NCBI GenBank assembly: GCA_022820995.1
Contig: JAJEEM010000058.1
Location: 143,235 to 207,234, forward strand
Length of the DNA stretch: 64,000 nucleotides
Reading direction: 5' to 3'
DNA from: Gemmatimonadota bacterium
GTDB taxonomy: Bacteria; Gemmatimonadota; Gemmatimonadetes; Palauibacterales; Palauibacteraceae
Part shown: in pieces, positions 43,656-51,033 of the stretch
Numbering within the stretch: the first letter of the stretch is position 1
How the letters are laid out: each line of letters begins with the position of its first letter
The notes under the pieces: generated by a model
Told to the model about the DNA's origin: nothing
Databases searched by the model: none
What the model saw: only the letters and a program-made list of their open reading frames with translations
Position numbers and translations under genes: made by a program

Positions 43656-44122
43656 CACCGCGGGGGAGGCGGCCGTTCCCGGCCGCCTCCCCCCTCCTGG
43701 TTCTGCCGCTCCTGCTGGCGGTCGTCACCCTTGGCGGCTGCTCGGCGATTCTCGATGACCTGACGCCCGAGAACATCCATTTCGAGATGCGGGGCGAGGC
43801 GGGCCAGCGGGTCCGGGCGATCTACTCTACGCAGTTCGTGGCCGGCCTCAACGAGTTCGGCGTGACGCGGGTGCAGGTGGTCCGGTCCGATACCATCGTT
43901 CACGAGGTCCCCTTCCGGCGAGCGATGGATATCTCGATCGACCGGCGGTGGTTCGTCCAGGCGGAATCGCTGGACGGCGATACGCTTGCGGTGCACGTCA
44001 TCGTTAACGTGGACGACCGGGGTCTCGTGGATGAATCCGGCGGGATCTTCCCCGACGAACCCTGGCACTTCGTCTATTCCTTCAACCAGCTTCTGACGCG
44101 AGACCTCGATGTCGCATTCTGA
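43652..44122 (+). CDS. Hypothetical lipoprotein downstream of susCD
   Basis: A 156-residue protein with a lipobox (VVTLGGC) after a hydrophobic stretch. The body contains NIHFEMRGEAGQRVRAIYS and ends VYSFNQLLTRDLDVAF; it looks beta-rich and I recognise no family. The start is uncertain: a TTG overlapping the susD stop is used, and another TTG lies nine bases upstream, but no ATG or GTG exists before the signal peptide. The first codons lie inside a perfect 14-bp hairpin, so translation may depend on ribosomes finishing susD. It runs 14 bases into the next gene. Possibly an accessory surface component of the uptake complex. Confidence 0.6.
   Translation: MTPRGRRPFPAASPLLVLPLLLAVVTLGGCSAILDDLTPENIHFEMRGEAGQRVRAIYSTQFVAGLNEFGVTRVQVVRSDTIVHEVPFRRAMDISIDRRWFVQAESLDGDTLAVHVIVNVDDRGLVDESGGIFPDEPWHFVYSFNQLLTRDLDVAF
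43662..43693 (+). terminator. Very strong hairpin at the susD / lipoprotein junction (terminator or mRNA-stability element)
   Basis: A 14-bp perfect stem GGGGGAGGCGGCCG/CGGCCGCCTCCCCC closed by TTCC begins six bases after the susD stop. No U-run follows, only CTCCTGG, so full rho-independent termination is doubtful. It could protect the susCD mRNA 3' end, reduce downstream expression, or hide the next gene's start. Confidence 0.5.
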
Positions 44123-44672
44123 CTCTCCGCCGGCCGGGCGCGCGCGTCGGCGTCGGCTCGTCGCCCTTTTGTGCGTCGTGCTCACCGTCCCGGGCTGCTA
44201 CTCCTACGGGCTCACGGAAGAGCCGCCTGTGGGCGCCGTGGCGCGAATGCGCGTGCCGCTCCAGTCCGCGGTCGCCAATCCCAACGCGCCTTCCGGGACG
44301 GTCGCGATCGAGGGGAAGATCATAAGCGTGGGAGATTCGATCCGGTTCGAAGCGAGCACGCGGCACACGGTCGGCTTGTTCCGCGATGTCGTGCAGTACG
44401 ACACCCTGAGCGTGGCCCGGGACGGTCTCGTGAGCATCGAGGTGCGCGAATTCTCGACGACGAAGAGCGTCCTGCTCGGCGCCGGACTCGTGGCGGGCAC
44501 CGCGGCCCTCGCGGCCGCCGCCGCGGGGGTCGGGGGAGGCGACGCCGGCGGAACGCCGGGCACGGATGGCCCGCAGGCGTCCACCTCGGTGGGAGTTTCC
44601 GTGCCCGTGACCTCGATCGGACAATGGTTCGGCCGCGCCCTCCCCTCACTCCTCGGGATGCGACCTGACTGA
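44109..44672 (+). CDS. Hypothetical lipoprotein, last gene of the susCD operon
   Basis: A 187-residue protein with a basic N-terminus, a hydrophobic stretch and the lipobox VPGC (Cys at about 30). A beta-rich region resembling a small OB- or SH3-like barrel follows (TVAIEGKIISVGDSIRFEAS), then a glycine/alanine-rich hydrophobic segment (LGAGLVAGTAALAAAAAGVGGG) and an unstructured tail. I do not recognise a family. It overlaps the previous gene by 14 bases and probably belongs to the same mRNA. Confidence 0.75.
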   Translation: MSHSDSPPAGRARRRRLVALLCVVLTVPGCYSYGLTEEPPVGAVARMRVPLQSAVANPNAPSGTVAIEGKIISVGDSIRFEASTRHTVGLFRDVVQYDTLSVARDGLVSIEVREFSTTKSVLLGAGLVAGTAALAAAAAGVGGGDAGGTPGTDGPQASTSVGVSVPVTSIGQWFGRALPSLLGMRPD

Positions 44673-44929
44673 CCCCCCCCGACAATAACGCCCACCGTTC
44701 GGCTGCCAATTTGGCGTAGCGCCGGTGGGGGCGCCGAGCAAACTCCGTCGGGACGGTCAGTCTCCGCGATCCCGGTCTGCACCGATGGCAGCGACCGCCG
44801 GGGGACCGAACCCCGGGGTCGGGCACGGCGGTTGCAGTAACTCGCCAGTGCCGCGGTCCGGCACGGGCTGCAAGCCAGGCCGCCGCGGCGAGTCACGAAG
44901 ACTGTTCCACAGACACGGAGGGTATCGCC
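44673..44929 (+). other. Gap between the susCD operon and hsp20, with an inverted repeat
   Basis: No gene is seen. CCCACCG at 44691 and CGGTGGG at 44723 can pair, enclosing the near-palindrome GCCAATTTGGC (44705-44715). This may end the upstream operon. No CIRCE copy and no convincing promoter for hsp20 were recognised. GGAGGG sits before the hsp20 ATG. Confidence 0.4.
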
Positions 44930-45361
44930 ATGCTGCCGACCATCATTCACCGCGCGCCGAGCCGTCGCCGGGGGGACTTCGACTTCGACCGGCTGTTCAA
45001 CGGACTGCTGGATCTCGATCGTTCGAGCCGCTCCGTGGCGGCCGCGGATCTGTACGAGACCGAGGAGGGCTACGGCCTCGAACTGGAGCTGCCCGGATTC
45101 ACGGAGGCGGAGATCGACGTGACCGTGGACCGCGGCGTGCTCACGATCTCCGGGGCGCGTTCGGAGGAGGAAGAGGAGAAGAGCCGCACGTACCACGTGC
45201 GCGAGCGGCGCAACGAGCGGTTCACGCGCAGCTTCTCGCTCCCGGCCTCCATCCGGAGCGAGGATGTCCACGCGCACCTCGACGCCGGCGTGCTCACGGT
45301 CGAGTTGCCGAAGTCACCGGAGGCGAAGCCGCACCGCGTCGCCGTGGGCGCCACGAAGTAG
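44930..45361 (+). CDS. Hsp20/alpha-crystallin-family small heat-shock protein
   Basis: A 143-residue ATP-independent holdase chaperone. The alpha-crystallin domain starts near residue 37 (AADLYETEEGYGLELELPG) and contains the signature VHAHLDAGVLTVELPK (GxL motif as AGVLTVELP). The short N-terminal arm includes FDFDRLFNGLLDL. GGAGGG is eight bases before the ATG. It is a single-gene unit closed by a strong terminator. Confidence 0.93.
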   Translation: MLPTIIHRAPSRRRGDFDFDRLFNGLLDLDRSSRSVAAADLYETEEGYGLELELPGFTEAEIDVTVDRGVLTISGARSEEEEEKSRTYHVRERRNERFTRSFSLPASIRSEDVHAHLDAGVLTVELPKSPEAKPHRVAVGATK

Positions 45362-45401
45362 CCTCCGCGCAGCGTCTTCCGGGCGCGGGCGCCGCTCAAG
45401 C

Positions 45402-45438
45402 GAAGAGGGCCGGGAGCGTACCCGGCCCTCTTCATTTT
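45402..45438 (+). terminator. Rho-independent terminator of hsp20
   Basis: A 13-bp perfect stem GAAGAGGGCCGGG/CCCGGCCCTCTTC with an AGCGTA loop, followed by ATTTT. It lies 40 bases after the hsp20 stop. Confidence 0.85.
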
Positions 45439-45459
45439 GGGGTCCGCCTTCAGGACCCC
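45439..45459 (-). terminator. Second hairpin between hsp20 and the convergent metalloprotease gene
   Basis: GGGGTCC/GGACCCC pair around a seven-base loop, 23 bases beyond the metalloprotease stop. On the minus strand it is followed by AAAA rather than U, so it would be a weak or stability-type element. Confidence 0.4.
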
Positions 45460-45482
45460 CTCTGCCGATACTGCCCCCCGGA

Positions 45483-48008
45483 TCAGTCGGGGTCGAGGAT
45501 GTCGTCGATCCGGGCCAGGGCGTCACGCAGGTGCAGGTCCGTCGTGCGGTCGAGCCGCTGCCGGAGGGCGCGTTCGATCGCGTCCTGAAGCCCGTGGAGT
45601 TCGCCCCGCACGAAGGCGCGGATGTCCGACTGGGACACGTCCACCGAGGTGAAGAAGTCGGAGAGGCCGCCGAAGAAGAAGAACGGGAGCGTGAGTTCCT
45701 GCGTCATCAGGTACTCGAGCCGCTCCAGGTGCCCGCGCTGGAGATTCCGCCGGTAGACCCCGATCGGCGCGCCCGTGTCCAGCTCTCCCCAGATCGAGGC
45801 CCGCAGGTCCTCGAACATCTCGCCGAGGCTGTAATGGTCGCCCCCGTTGCGCGCTTCCGCCTCGATCAGCCGCTGCATGCGGCCGGGGTCGAGGATCAGG
45901 TTCACGACCCGAACCTGGATGCCCCGCAAGCGGTCCACGGTCGACGGGTTCTCGATCTTCGAGAGGATGTCCTCGTCGACCATCCACGTGGGCGGGTCGA
46001 AGGCCTGCCGCGCGAAGAAGTCCATCGCCCGCCGCTGCGTGGCTTCGTCCACGAACTCGTACACGGCCCCCTCCTGCCCGACCCGCTTTCGCGTCCGCGT
46101 TACCCCGCCGACCACGGTTCCGACGTGGCCCATGTAGCGGTTCCACTGGCCGATGAGGTTGTTGTAGAGTTCCGCCAGCTCCTCGTAGTTCTCACCCTCG
46201 CGCCCGTCGCTGCTCCACTCGATCAGGCTGGGCAGGATCCGCTTCAGGTTCTCGATGCCGAGGTCGCTCGCCTCCATGGCGTCGGACCCGATCGCCTCCG
46301 TCTGGGAGGTCGGGTCGATCGGCGTCGAACTGCCGAAGTAGTAGACCGGGTCGTCCTCGACCTCCCGGATCCACGCGTCGAGCGTCGGGCGCTCCTCATC
46401 CGCGTCCGCATCGAGGACGGGGCGGTAGGCCCAGTTGATCGCGAAACGGTCGTACTCCCCGATGCGCGGGTCCACGCACGCGCCCTCGTCCTCCGGCTGC
46501 GCGACGTAGTTGAAGCGCGCGTAGTCCATGATCGACGGGGCGACCCCTTCGCGGCACACGAAGCCGGGAGCCCGCAGCGAGTCCACGGGGAAGGCGGAAC
46601 TCGACTTCATGTTGTGCTGGAGTCCGATCGTGTGCCCGACCTCGTGGGCTGCGACGAAGCGGATGAGCCGGCCCATCACCTCATCATCGAAGAGCGCGCG
46701 CCGCGCCGCCGGATTCACGGCCGCCGTCTGGATCAGGTACCAGTTCCGCAGCAGGTTCGCGACGTTGTGGTACCACTGGATGTCGCTCTCGAGGATCTCT
46801 CCCGTCCGCGGGTCGTGCACATGCGGTCCGGAGGCGTTCTGAACCTGCGACGGAAGCCAGCGGATCACGGAATAGCGCACGTCTTCCGGGCTGAACTCGG
46901 GGTCCTCCTCGAAAGAGGGCGGCATCCGCCCCTGGATCGCGTTGCTGAACCCCGCCGCCTCGAAGGCCTCCTGCCAATCCTCGATGCCCTGAATCAGGTA
47001 CGGCCGCCACTTCTCCGGCGTCGCGGGGTCGAGGTAGTAGATGATGGGCTTGACCGGGTCGACGAGTTCGCCGCGCCGGAAGGCCGCGGTGTCGCTGGGC
47101 TCGAGCCGCCAGCGCGTCACGTAGGTGCGCGTGACGACCTTCTGGTCGCTGCGGCCGTAGTCCACCTGGCTCACGTTGAAGAAGCCCACCCGCTCGTCGA
47201 AGATGCGCGGCTCCATCGGTTCGTCCGGGAGCAGGACCATCGACTGGTTCATCTCCATCGAGATCGAGTTCGTGCTCGCGTTCGAGGGCGGCGTCTGCGC
47301 GTTGTAGGTGAGGACGTGCCGCACCTCGACGTTGCGGGGGAAGCTCTTGATCCAGTCGACGTAGGTGCGGTTCGAATCCAGCGAGCGCACCCGGTACGCC
47401 TCGCGGCGGGACTGGCTCAGCCCGAACATCGGGATGTCGGACTCGAACAGCGGCGTCGCGTCGATGACGACGCTCGTCGAGTCGTCGTTCAGCGCCTCGA
47501 TGTCGAAGGCCCGCAGAATCGGCTCGAAGTTCGCGCCCCGCACGGCCTGTGCCACCGGAAGGGCCTCGTCCGCCACGTTCGTGTGTCTCACGACGCGGAG
47601 GAAGATCCGCTCGTCCTCGGACCCGTTCTTCTCCCAGCGAATGACCTGCGTATTCGCCTTCTGACCGCCGTAGCCCATCCCCTCGGGAACCGACGCCAGC
47701 CGGCTCACGAGCAGGATCTCGCGTCCCAGAATCTCCTCCGGAATCTCGAACAGCCACTTGTCGTCCACCCGGTGGACGTGGACCATCCCGGAGTCCGTGA
47801 CCGCTTCCTCCGTGACGACTTCGGCATAGGGCTCCGGCCCGTCGTCGTCACCCCCGCCGCCGCCTCGGGCGACGGGCCCGCTTTCGCCCGAGGCGGACGG
47901 GCCGGGAGCCGGCCGGGCGAAGGGCCGGATGCAGCCCGTGGCCACGATGAGGAGCGAGAGCGACAGGATGAGGACGAGAGGGCGTGTGCTGCGCGCGATC
48001 TGGACCAT
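45483..48008 (-). CDS. Zinc-dependent metalloprotease lipoprotein (metzincin-like)
   Basis: An 841-residue protein. The signal peptide ends in the lipobox IVATGC (Cys about residue 26), followed by a Gly/Asp-rich linker. The active site is HEVGHTIGLQH starting at His455 (HExxHxxGxxH), with a likely Met-turn in PSIMDYARF about 45 residues later. The large N-terminal part (VSRLASVPEGMGYGGQK, NFEPILRAFDIEAL) matches the DUF5117/DUF5118-containing secreted proteases common in Bacteroidota and Gemmatimonadota. The ATG adjoining the signal peptide was chosen over longer frames. It is expected to be anchored in an envelope membrane; substrates are unknown. Confidence 0.88.
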   Translation of the reverse strand: MVQIARSTRPLVLILSLSLLIVATGCIRPFARPAPGPSASGESGPVARGGGGGDDDGPEPYAEVVTEEAVTDSGMVHVHRVDDKWLFEIPEEILGREILLVSRLASVPEGMGYGGQKANTQVIRWEKNGSEDERIFLRVVRHTNVADEALPVAQAVRGANFEPILRAFDIEALNDDSTSVVIDATPLFESDIPMFGLSQSRREAYRVRSLDSNRTYVDWIKSFPRNVEVRHVLTYNAQTPPSNASTNSISMEMNQSMVLLPDEPMEPRIFDERVGFFNVSQVDYGRSDQKVVTRTYVTRWRLEPSDTAAFRRGELVDPVKPIIYYLDPATPEKWRPYLIQGIEDWQEAFEAAGFSNAIQGRMPPSFEEDPEFSPEDVRYSVIRWLPSQVQNASGPHVHDPRTGEILESDIQWYHNVANLLRNWYLIQTAAVNPAARRALFDDEVMGRLIRFVAAHEVGHTIGLQHNMKSSSAFPVDSLRAPGFVCREGVAPSIMDYARFNYVAQPEDEGACVDPRIGEYDRFAINWAYRPVLDADADEERPTLDAWIREVEDDPVYYFGSSTPIDPTSQTEAIGSDAMEASDLGIENLKRILPSLIEWSSDGREGENYEELAELYNNLIGQWNRYMGHVGTVVGGVTRTRKRVGQEGAVYEFVDEATQRRAMDFFARQAFDPPTWMVDEDILSKIENPSTVDRLRGIQVRVVNLILDPGRMQRLIEAEARNGGDHYSLGEMFEDLRASIWGELDTGAPIGVYRRNLQRGHLERLEYLMTQELTLPFFFFGGLSDFFTSVDVSQSDIRAFVRGELHGLQDAIERALRQRLDRTTDLHLRDALARIDDILDPD

Positions 48009-48072
48009 GCTGTTGGCTTCCCGGTTCTGAGATGGCGTGGACGGGTCGCGACGGCCGTCGACCCGGGCGCCC

Positions 48073-48102
48073 AACGTAAGCGGGGGCGGAATGGCGGGCC
48101 AA
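48073..48102 (-). promoter_or_regulatory. Promoter for the metalloprotease gene
   Basis: Minus-strand TTGGCC, an 18-base spacer and TACGTT, giving a leader of about 60 bases before the ATG. Confidence 0.45.
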
Positions 48103-48121
48103 CGCCGCCGGCCCATCCGCA

Positions 48122-48151
48122 TTGACGGATCCGCCTTGTAAGGCGTAGCGT
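48122..48151 (+). promoter_or_regulatory. Promoter for the duplicated SnoaL-like lipoprotein
   Basis: TTGACG (five of six consensus bases), an 18-base spacer and TAGCGT. The -10 box lies inside an inverted repeat. Confidence 0.45.
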
Positions 48152-48168
48152 TCCAGCAGTTACGCCTT
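48140..48168. promoter_or_regulatory. Inverted repeat overlapping the -10 region: candidate operator
   Basis: AAGGCGTA and TACGCCTT are perfect inverted 8-mers 13 bases apart. A GCCTT just upstream (GCCTTGTAAGGC) forms a second, overlapping palindrome. The placement over a promoter is what a repressor or activator site would show; a transcript hairpin is the alternative. Confidence 0.35.
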
Positions 48169-48243
48169 GTCTCGTCGACGATCCCCGCGGTGAAAGGCAC
48201 GCGTGCGGAGGGCGCGACGTCCCATTTCGAAGGAGGTACTCCC

Positions 48244-49134
48244 ATGCGCATCCGCACCCTGGCTCCCTTTGCCCTGGCTCTGACCATTGCCTGCGGCGGG
48301 GCGGAGATGGAAGAAGCCGCGAACGAGGAGATGGCGGAGGCGATGGACGACGCCCCCGCCATGGTCGACGCCGACGCGGCGATGGCGACGATCACGGACT
48401 ACTGGCAGACCCACTACAACATGGGTCACGGCAGCATGGTTGCGAGCAAGTTCGTGGAGGACGGAGTCCTCTGGGGCAGCTCCGGGGCCATGCTCTACGG
48501 AAGGGACGCGATCGGCGAGGGCCTCCAGTCGCGGATGGACGCGGGGAGCGCGGAGATCGCGATCCACCCCGGCGCCGCGATGGGGTTCGGCGACCAGGTC
48601 GTCGCGCGCGGACACTACGTGCTGACCGGCGGAGACGCGCGCAACTCCGGCTACTACATGGGCGTGGCCGAGAACGTGGATGGGGAGTGGGCGCTCAAGG
48701 GCATGGTGGCCAACCTCGACACGCCCGACCAGACCATGTCGGCCGGCGCCATGATGGACATGCCGGAGGGGATGGGCGGCGATCTCGTCCAGGAGAGCAG
48801 CGACTACTTCGTCACGCACTACAACATGGGTCACGCCTCCATGGTCGCGAACACGTTCACCGAGGACGCCGTCGCCATGCTGCCCGGCGAGCGGGCCCGG
48901 GAGGGTCGCGCGGCCGTCGAGGAGGGGCTGCAGGCGCTGTTCGACGCGGGCGTCATGTTCAGCGGCATGTCGACCTGGTCCGCGCACGACCTCGACGAGG
49001 GGCACGCGGTGGGCATCGGCACCTACGGCACCGAGGACGGGGGCGCGGGGCACTACGCGGCGCTGTATTCGCGCGGCGAGGACGGGAGCCTGATGCTGCA
49101 CTGGTTCCTGATGGGCGCCCACCAGGGCATGTAG
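48244..49134 (+). CDS. Lipoprotein with two tandem SnoaL/DUF4440-like domains
   Basis: A 296-residue protein with a lipobox (LTIACGG, Cys about 18) and a Met/Glu/Ala-rich linker. Two copies of a roughly 110-residue domain follow. Copy 1 begins ITDYWQTHYNMGHGSMVASKF and copy 2 SSDYFVTHYNMGHASMVANTF, so the gene contains an internal duplication. The fold pattern (helix, then FxEDGVLW and GRDAIGEGLQ) resembles SnoaL/DUF4440 proteins, which bind small ligands or act as isomerases, but no catalytic site is evident. GAAGGAGG precedes the ATG. It ends at a strong hairpin. Confidence 0.78.
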   Translation: MRIRTLAPFALALTIACGGAEMEEAANEEMAEAMDDAPAMVDADAAMATITDYWQTHYNMGHGSMVASKFVEDGVLWGSSGAMLYGRDAIGEGLQSRMDAGSAEIAIHPGAAMGFGDQVVARGHYVLTGGDARNSGYYMGVAENVDGEWALKGMVANLDTPDQTMSAGAMMDMPEGMGGDLVQESSDYFVTHYNMGHASMVANTFTEDAVAMLPGERAREGRAAVEEGLQALFDAGVMFSGMSTWSAHDLDEGHAVGIGTYGTEDGGAGHYAALYSRGEDGSLMLHWFLMGAHQGM

Positions 49135-49144
49135 CAGACTTCTT

Positions 49145-49180
49145 GCCGGTCGGGTCGTCTCGGAGGGCGACCCGACCGGC
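49145..49180. terminator. Bidirectional hairpin between converging genes
   Basis: A 13-bp perfect stem GCCGGTCGGGTCG/CGACCCGACCGGC with a ten-base loop lies 10 bases after one stop and 48 bases after the other. No clear U-run follows on either strand. Confidence 0.65.
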
Positions 49181-49227
49181 ACCCCCACTCTCCCGCCCCT
49201 GCTGCGGACTGCTCTCGCGCGGACCGG

Positions 49228-50775
49228 CTAGGGGGTCACCGCCCAGTCGGGGAGGACGCCCGGTTCGATCCCGAACAGGAGCGGCCCGACGGCGCGGAAG
49301 ATCAGCGTGATCACGACGGCGCCGATGAGGTTGAGGAAGAGTCCCGCCCGCGCCATCTCCGCGATCCTCACCCGGTTGCTGCCGAACACCACGGCGTTGG
49401 GCGGCGTCGCCACCGGCATCATGAAGGCGCACGAGGCGGAGAGCGTCGCCGGGACCATCAGCAGGAGCGGGTGAACGCCGGTCGCGACGGCGACCGCCGC
49501 GAAGATCGGGAGCACCATCTCCGTCGTCGCCGTGTTCGAGGTGAGTTCGGTGAGGAACGTCATCGCGAGACAGATGACGAGGATCAGAACGAGCGGCGGC
49601 ACCGTCGACAGCCCGCTGAACCCCTCTCCCACGAACCGCGCCAGCCCCGTGGCCTGGAAGCCGTGCGCGAGTGCGAAGCCTCCCCCGAACAGCAGCACGA
49701 TGTTCCACGGAAGCCGCCGCACCACGTCCGGTCCCATGACGGTGGCGGACCTTGCGCCCGGCGACCTCGTCGGGACGAGAAAGAGGATGCACGCCATCGT
49801 GATCGCGACGGTCCCGTCGTCGATGAGGTGACCGTAGGGCAGGAGCGAGGACCAGCCCGGGATCGTGAGCCGGCCGATCTCGATCGGCGCGCGGAATACC
49901 CACAACAGGGCCGTCGTCGCGAAGACCGCGAGGATCGCCCGCTCCTCGAAGGCGACGGAGCCGAGCTTCCGCATCTCGGAATCCACGACGTCGCGGTCGA
50001 CGGTCACCTCCTCGGGCACGCGGAAGAAGACCCGGGTGATGAGCAGCCACGCGAAGACCAGCATGAGCGCGGCGATCGGCAGAGCCATGACGAACCACAC
50101 CCCGAAGGCGATGTGCGGGGCGTCCGGGAAGGTGATCGCGAAGATTCGCTGGAGGGAGAGGTTCGGCGGCGTGCCGACGAGCGTCGCGATCCCGCCGGCG
50201 GAGCAGGCGTACGCGATGCCGAGCATGATCGACACGGAGAAGGCGCGCGTGCGGCCCTGCCCGAACTGTTCTTCCATGCGCAGGATGACGGCGAGTCCGA
50301 CCGGGACCATCATGATCGCGGTCGCCGTGTTCGAGATCCACATGGAGAGGAAGGCCGCCGCGAGCATGAAGCCGAGCACGATGCGGGCGGGGCCGCCGCC
50401 CACCGCCCGGATGACCCAAAGGGCGATCCGCCGGTGTACGTCCCACTTCTCCATCGTGAGCGCGATCATGAAGCCGCCGAGGAAGAGAACGATCGTGCTG
50501 TTGAAGTAGTGGGGCGCCGTCTCCCCGGTCCGCTCGATCCCGAGGATCGGGAAGAGGAGAAGGGGGAGCAGCGCCGTCGCGAAGAGCGGAATCGCGTCGG
50601 TGATCCACCAGGTGGCCATGAGCACCGCCACCGCCGCCATGCGGGTGACCTCCGGCCGCCCGGGATCGAGGTCGAGCAGCAGCATCCCCAGGAAGAGGAG
50701 CGGTCCGAGCCAGAGCCCGATGCGCTGGCCGCGCGAGCGCGTCCCGGATCTGTCCTCCGAACGGTCGTGTGCCAT
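49228..50775 (-). CDS. DASS/SLC13-family sodium-coupled anion transporter
   Basis: A 515-residue inner-membrane protein with about 11-12 helices. The two family Ser-Asn-Thr motifs are present: WISNTATAIMM (first half) and ELTSNTATTEMVLPI (second half), which in VcINDY-type structures form the Na+ and carboxylate sites. TWWITDAIPLFATALLPLLLFP near the N-terminus is also typical. It probably imports C4-dicarboxylates, but citrate, sulfate or other anions remain possible. GAGGAG is close upstream of the ATG. Confidence 0.9.
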   Translation of the reverse strand: MAHDRSEDRSGTRSRGQRIGLWLGPLLFLGMLLLDLDPGRPEVTRMAAVAVLMATWWITDAIPLFATALLPLLLFPILGIERTGETAPHYFNSTIVLFLGGFMIALTMEKWDVHRRIALWVIRAVGGGPARIVLGFMLAAAFLSMWISNTATAIMMVPVGLAVILRMEEQFGQGRTRAFSVSIMLGIAYACSAGGIATLVGTPPNLSLQRIFAITFPDAPHIAFGVWFVMALPIAALMLVFAWLLITRVFFRVPEEVTVDRDVVDSEMRKLGSVAFEERAILAVFATTALLWVFRAPIEIGRLTIPGWSSLLPYGHLIDDGTVAITMACILFLVPTRSPGARSATVMGPDVVRRLPWNIVLLFGGGFALAHGFQATGLARFVGEGFSGLSTVPPLVLILVICLAMTFLTELTSNTATTEMVLPIFAAVAVATGVHPLLLMVPATLSASCAFMMPVATPPNAVVFGSNRVRIAEMARAGLFLNLIGAVVITLIFRAVGPLLFGIEPGVLPDWAVTP

Positions 50776-51033
50776 GAATCTCCTCGCCGGCTCCGGCCCC
50801 GGATTTCGGCCCCGTCCGCACGGGCCGGGGCGGCGCGCCGCCCGCGATGGCGCGCCGCGGCGGAGGAACGTACCATCCGGCGCGAGATGCCGCGTAGTTT
50901 CCTCTCACGGGCCGCTGGGCTAGCTTTGCGTCCCTTTGCCATTTCGCAGCGACGGCGCCCGGCCCGGCCGGGGTCGCTCGGGTCCCGACGCGGGCCGCGA
51001 TCACGAAACCCACGAAGAACGGTGACAATCTAG
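50776..51033. other. Divergent gap between the DASS transporter and secD
   Basis: No gene is seen. A TAGCTT hexamer at 50921 with a weak TTTCCT 17 bases upstream could serve secD, giving a leader of about 100 bases. The GC-rich inverted segments at 50800-50860 are low complexity. secD itself lacks a strong ribosome binding site. Confidence 0.3.

Noticed and set aside
40326..43658. A 1110-codon minus-strand frame opposite susC and susD
   Set aside because: It runs across two genuine genes, has no domain, signal peptide or start context, and follows the GC-rich shadow pattern.
45264..48125. A 953-codon plus-strand frame opposite the metalloprotease
   Set aside because: It begins inside hsp20 and crosses its terminator; the minus strand encodes a protease with an intact HExxH site.
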